DNA of 31,470 nt from CAZEQL01 sp964514415 (GTDB lineage: Bacteria; Chloroflexota; Dehalococcoidia; GIF9; AB-539-J10). The notes under the pieces were generated by a model. The model saw nothing but the letters and a program-made list of their open reading frames with translations, ran no database searches and was not told where the DNA came from. Below, piece by piece: positions 30,941-31,470 of the stretch (positions are counted from its first letter, which is position 1; each line of letters opens with the position of its first letter). The position numbers and the translations under genes are program-made. The DNA lies in contig CAZEQL010000007.1 in NCBI GenBank assembly GCA_964514415.1, forward strand, positions 1 to 31,470, given 5' to 3'.

Positions 30941-31470
30941 GGTTGAGGGAAAAAGGGCGTAGGGTGGATGCCTTGGCATCAGTGGCCGAAGAAGGGCGCG
31001 GCAAGACTGCGAAAAGCCTCAGTGAGCTGTCTAGCTAGCTTAGCTGGGGATTCCCGAATGGGGCAACTCGCTTGGGTAAAACCCAAGCACTCGCTTAAAG
31101 CGAGAGGGAACTGGGTGAACTGAAACATCTAAGTAACCCAAGGAAAAGAAATCAAAAGAGATTCCCTAAGTAGTGGCGAACGAACGGGGAAGAGCCCAAA
31201 CCGAGGTAGCTAAGTGGGCTTGGGACCTAAGCTATCCTGGGGTTGTAAGGCACAAGAAACAGATTCCAAGGTCTGTTACAGAGTTACAAAACTTCCTCTT
31301 AGCTAAATGCTTCTGGAAGGGGCAACCATAGAAGGTGATAGTCCCGTAGGTTAAAAGAGTGAAGTCTCTGCTTGTGTTCTTGAGTACCACGGGGCACGAG
31401 GAATCCTGTGGGAATCTGGGGGGACCACCCTCCAAGGCTAAATACTGCTGATGACCGATAGTGAACCAGT
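30941..31470 (+). rRNA. rrl: 23S ribosomal RNA, 5' part (runs off the window)
   Basis: The sequence from GGTTGAGGGAAAAAGGGCG through GGTGGATGCCTTGGCA matches the conserved 5' end of 23S rRNA (E. coli GGTTAAG, GGTGGATGCC). Further conserved blocks follow, such as GCGAAAAGCC, GAACTGAAACATCTAAGTA-like and AGTAGTGGCGAACGAACGGGG. About 530 of some 2900 bases are present. The 5' boundary is set by alignment to the E. coli start and may be off by a few bases. No 16S or tRNA gene lies directly upstream; instead a protein gene on the other strand begins about 420 bases away. Confidence 0.97.

Noticed and set aside
1..31470. CRISPR arrays, tRNA genes, insertion-sequence transposases
   Set aside because: None was recognised by reading both strands; short tRNA genes could still be missed without a covariance search.

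Overview
The window looks like chromosomal DNA from a strictly anaerobic bacterium, most likely a member of the Chloroflexota related to Dehalococcoidia. This placement is an inference. It rests on moderate GC, the ilvD-ilvB-ilvN-ilvC-leuA-leuC-leuD-leuB-cimA gene order (isoleucine made through citramalate), a 23S rRNA gene without an adjacent 16S gene, and an oxygen-defence set typical of anaerobes (flavodiiron protein, high-molecular-weight rubredoxin, rubrerythrin, superoxide reductase). No gene was searched against a database.

Layout: (1) 45-2003 (+): TsaC/Sua5-type tRNA-modification enzyme, RpiB and a lipoprotein, followed by about 600 bases without an intact gene that hold a possible decayed reading frame, a dispersed repeat and a good promoter. 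(2) 2603-14673 (+): a tight branched-chain amino-acid operon covering the valine, leucine and isoleucine branches, with two intruders, a zinc-ribbon/DUF4145 protein and a short MgtC-type membrane protein. (3) 14674-16442: a rearranged stretch. A gene made of two near-identical isochorismatase-fold domains, all lacking the expected catalytic triad, lies between the real cimA 3' end and a duplicated piece of it. (4) 16454-19771 (-): a small membrane protein, a SagB-type nitroreductase, RtcB RNA ligase with its partner archease, and an anchored small protein. (5) 19900-23745 (+): the riboflavin operon ribD-ribE-ribBA-ribH, preceded by the wreck of a dcd (dCTP deaminase) gene whose promoter appears intact. 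(6) 23735-30520 (-): an EF-Tu-domain-2-like small protein, then a long oxidative-stress cluster. In transcription order the cluster is Hrb (flavin reductase-rubredoxin), a rubrerythrin-thioesterase fusion, flavodiiron protein, superoxide reductase, 1-Cys peroxiredoxin, a small winged-helix protein, a DUF4405 membrane protein and a frameshifted two-domain ferritin-like protein. A separate ferritin-like gene lies upstream of it. (7) 30839-31470 (+): a near-consensus promoter and the first ~530 bases of a 23S rRNA gene.

How the parts work together: the first operon converts pyruvate to valine, leucine and isoleucine precursors. CimA and LeuA each feed the shared LeuCD/LeuB steps, and IlvBN/IlvC/IlvD close both routes. 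The rib operon makes the flavins used by FprA, Hrb and the nitroreductase. The minus-strand cluster forms a plausible chain in which Hrb passes electrons to FprA (O2 or NO reduction), while SOR removes superoxide and rubrerythrin and peroxiredoxin remove peroxide.

The most unusual items are the rubrerythrin-hotdog thioesterase fusion, the tandem isochorismatase-fold pseudoenzyme with cimA-derived flanks, the dcd remnant feeding the rib operon, and an atypical cofactor loop in IlvC that suggests NADH use.
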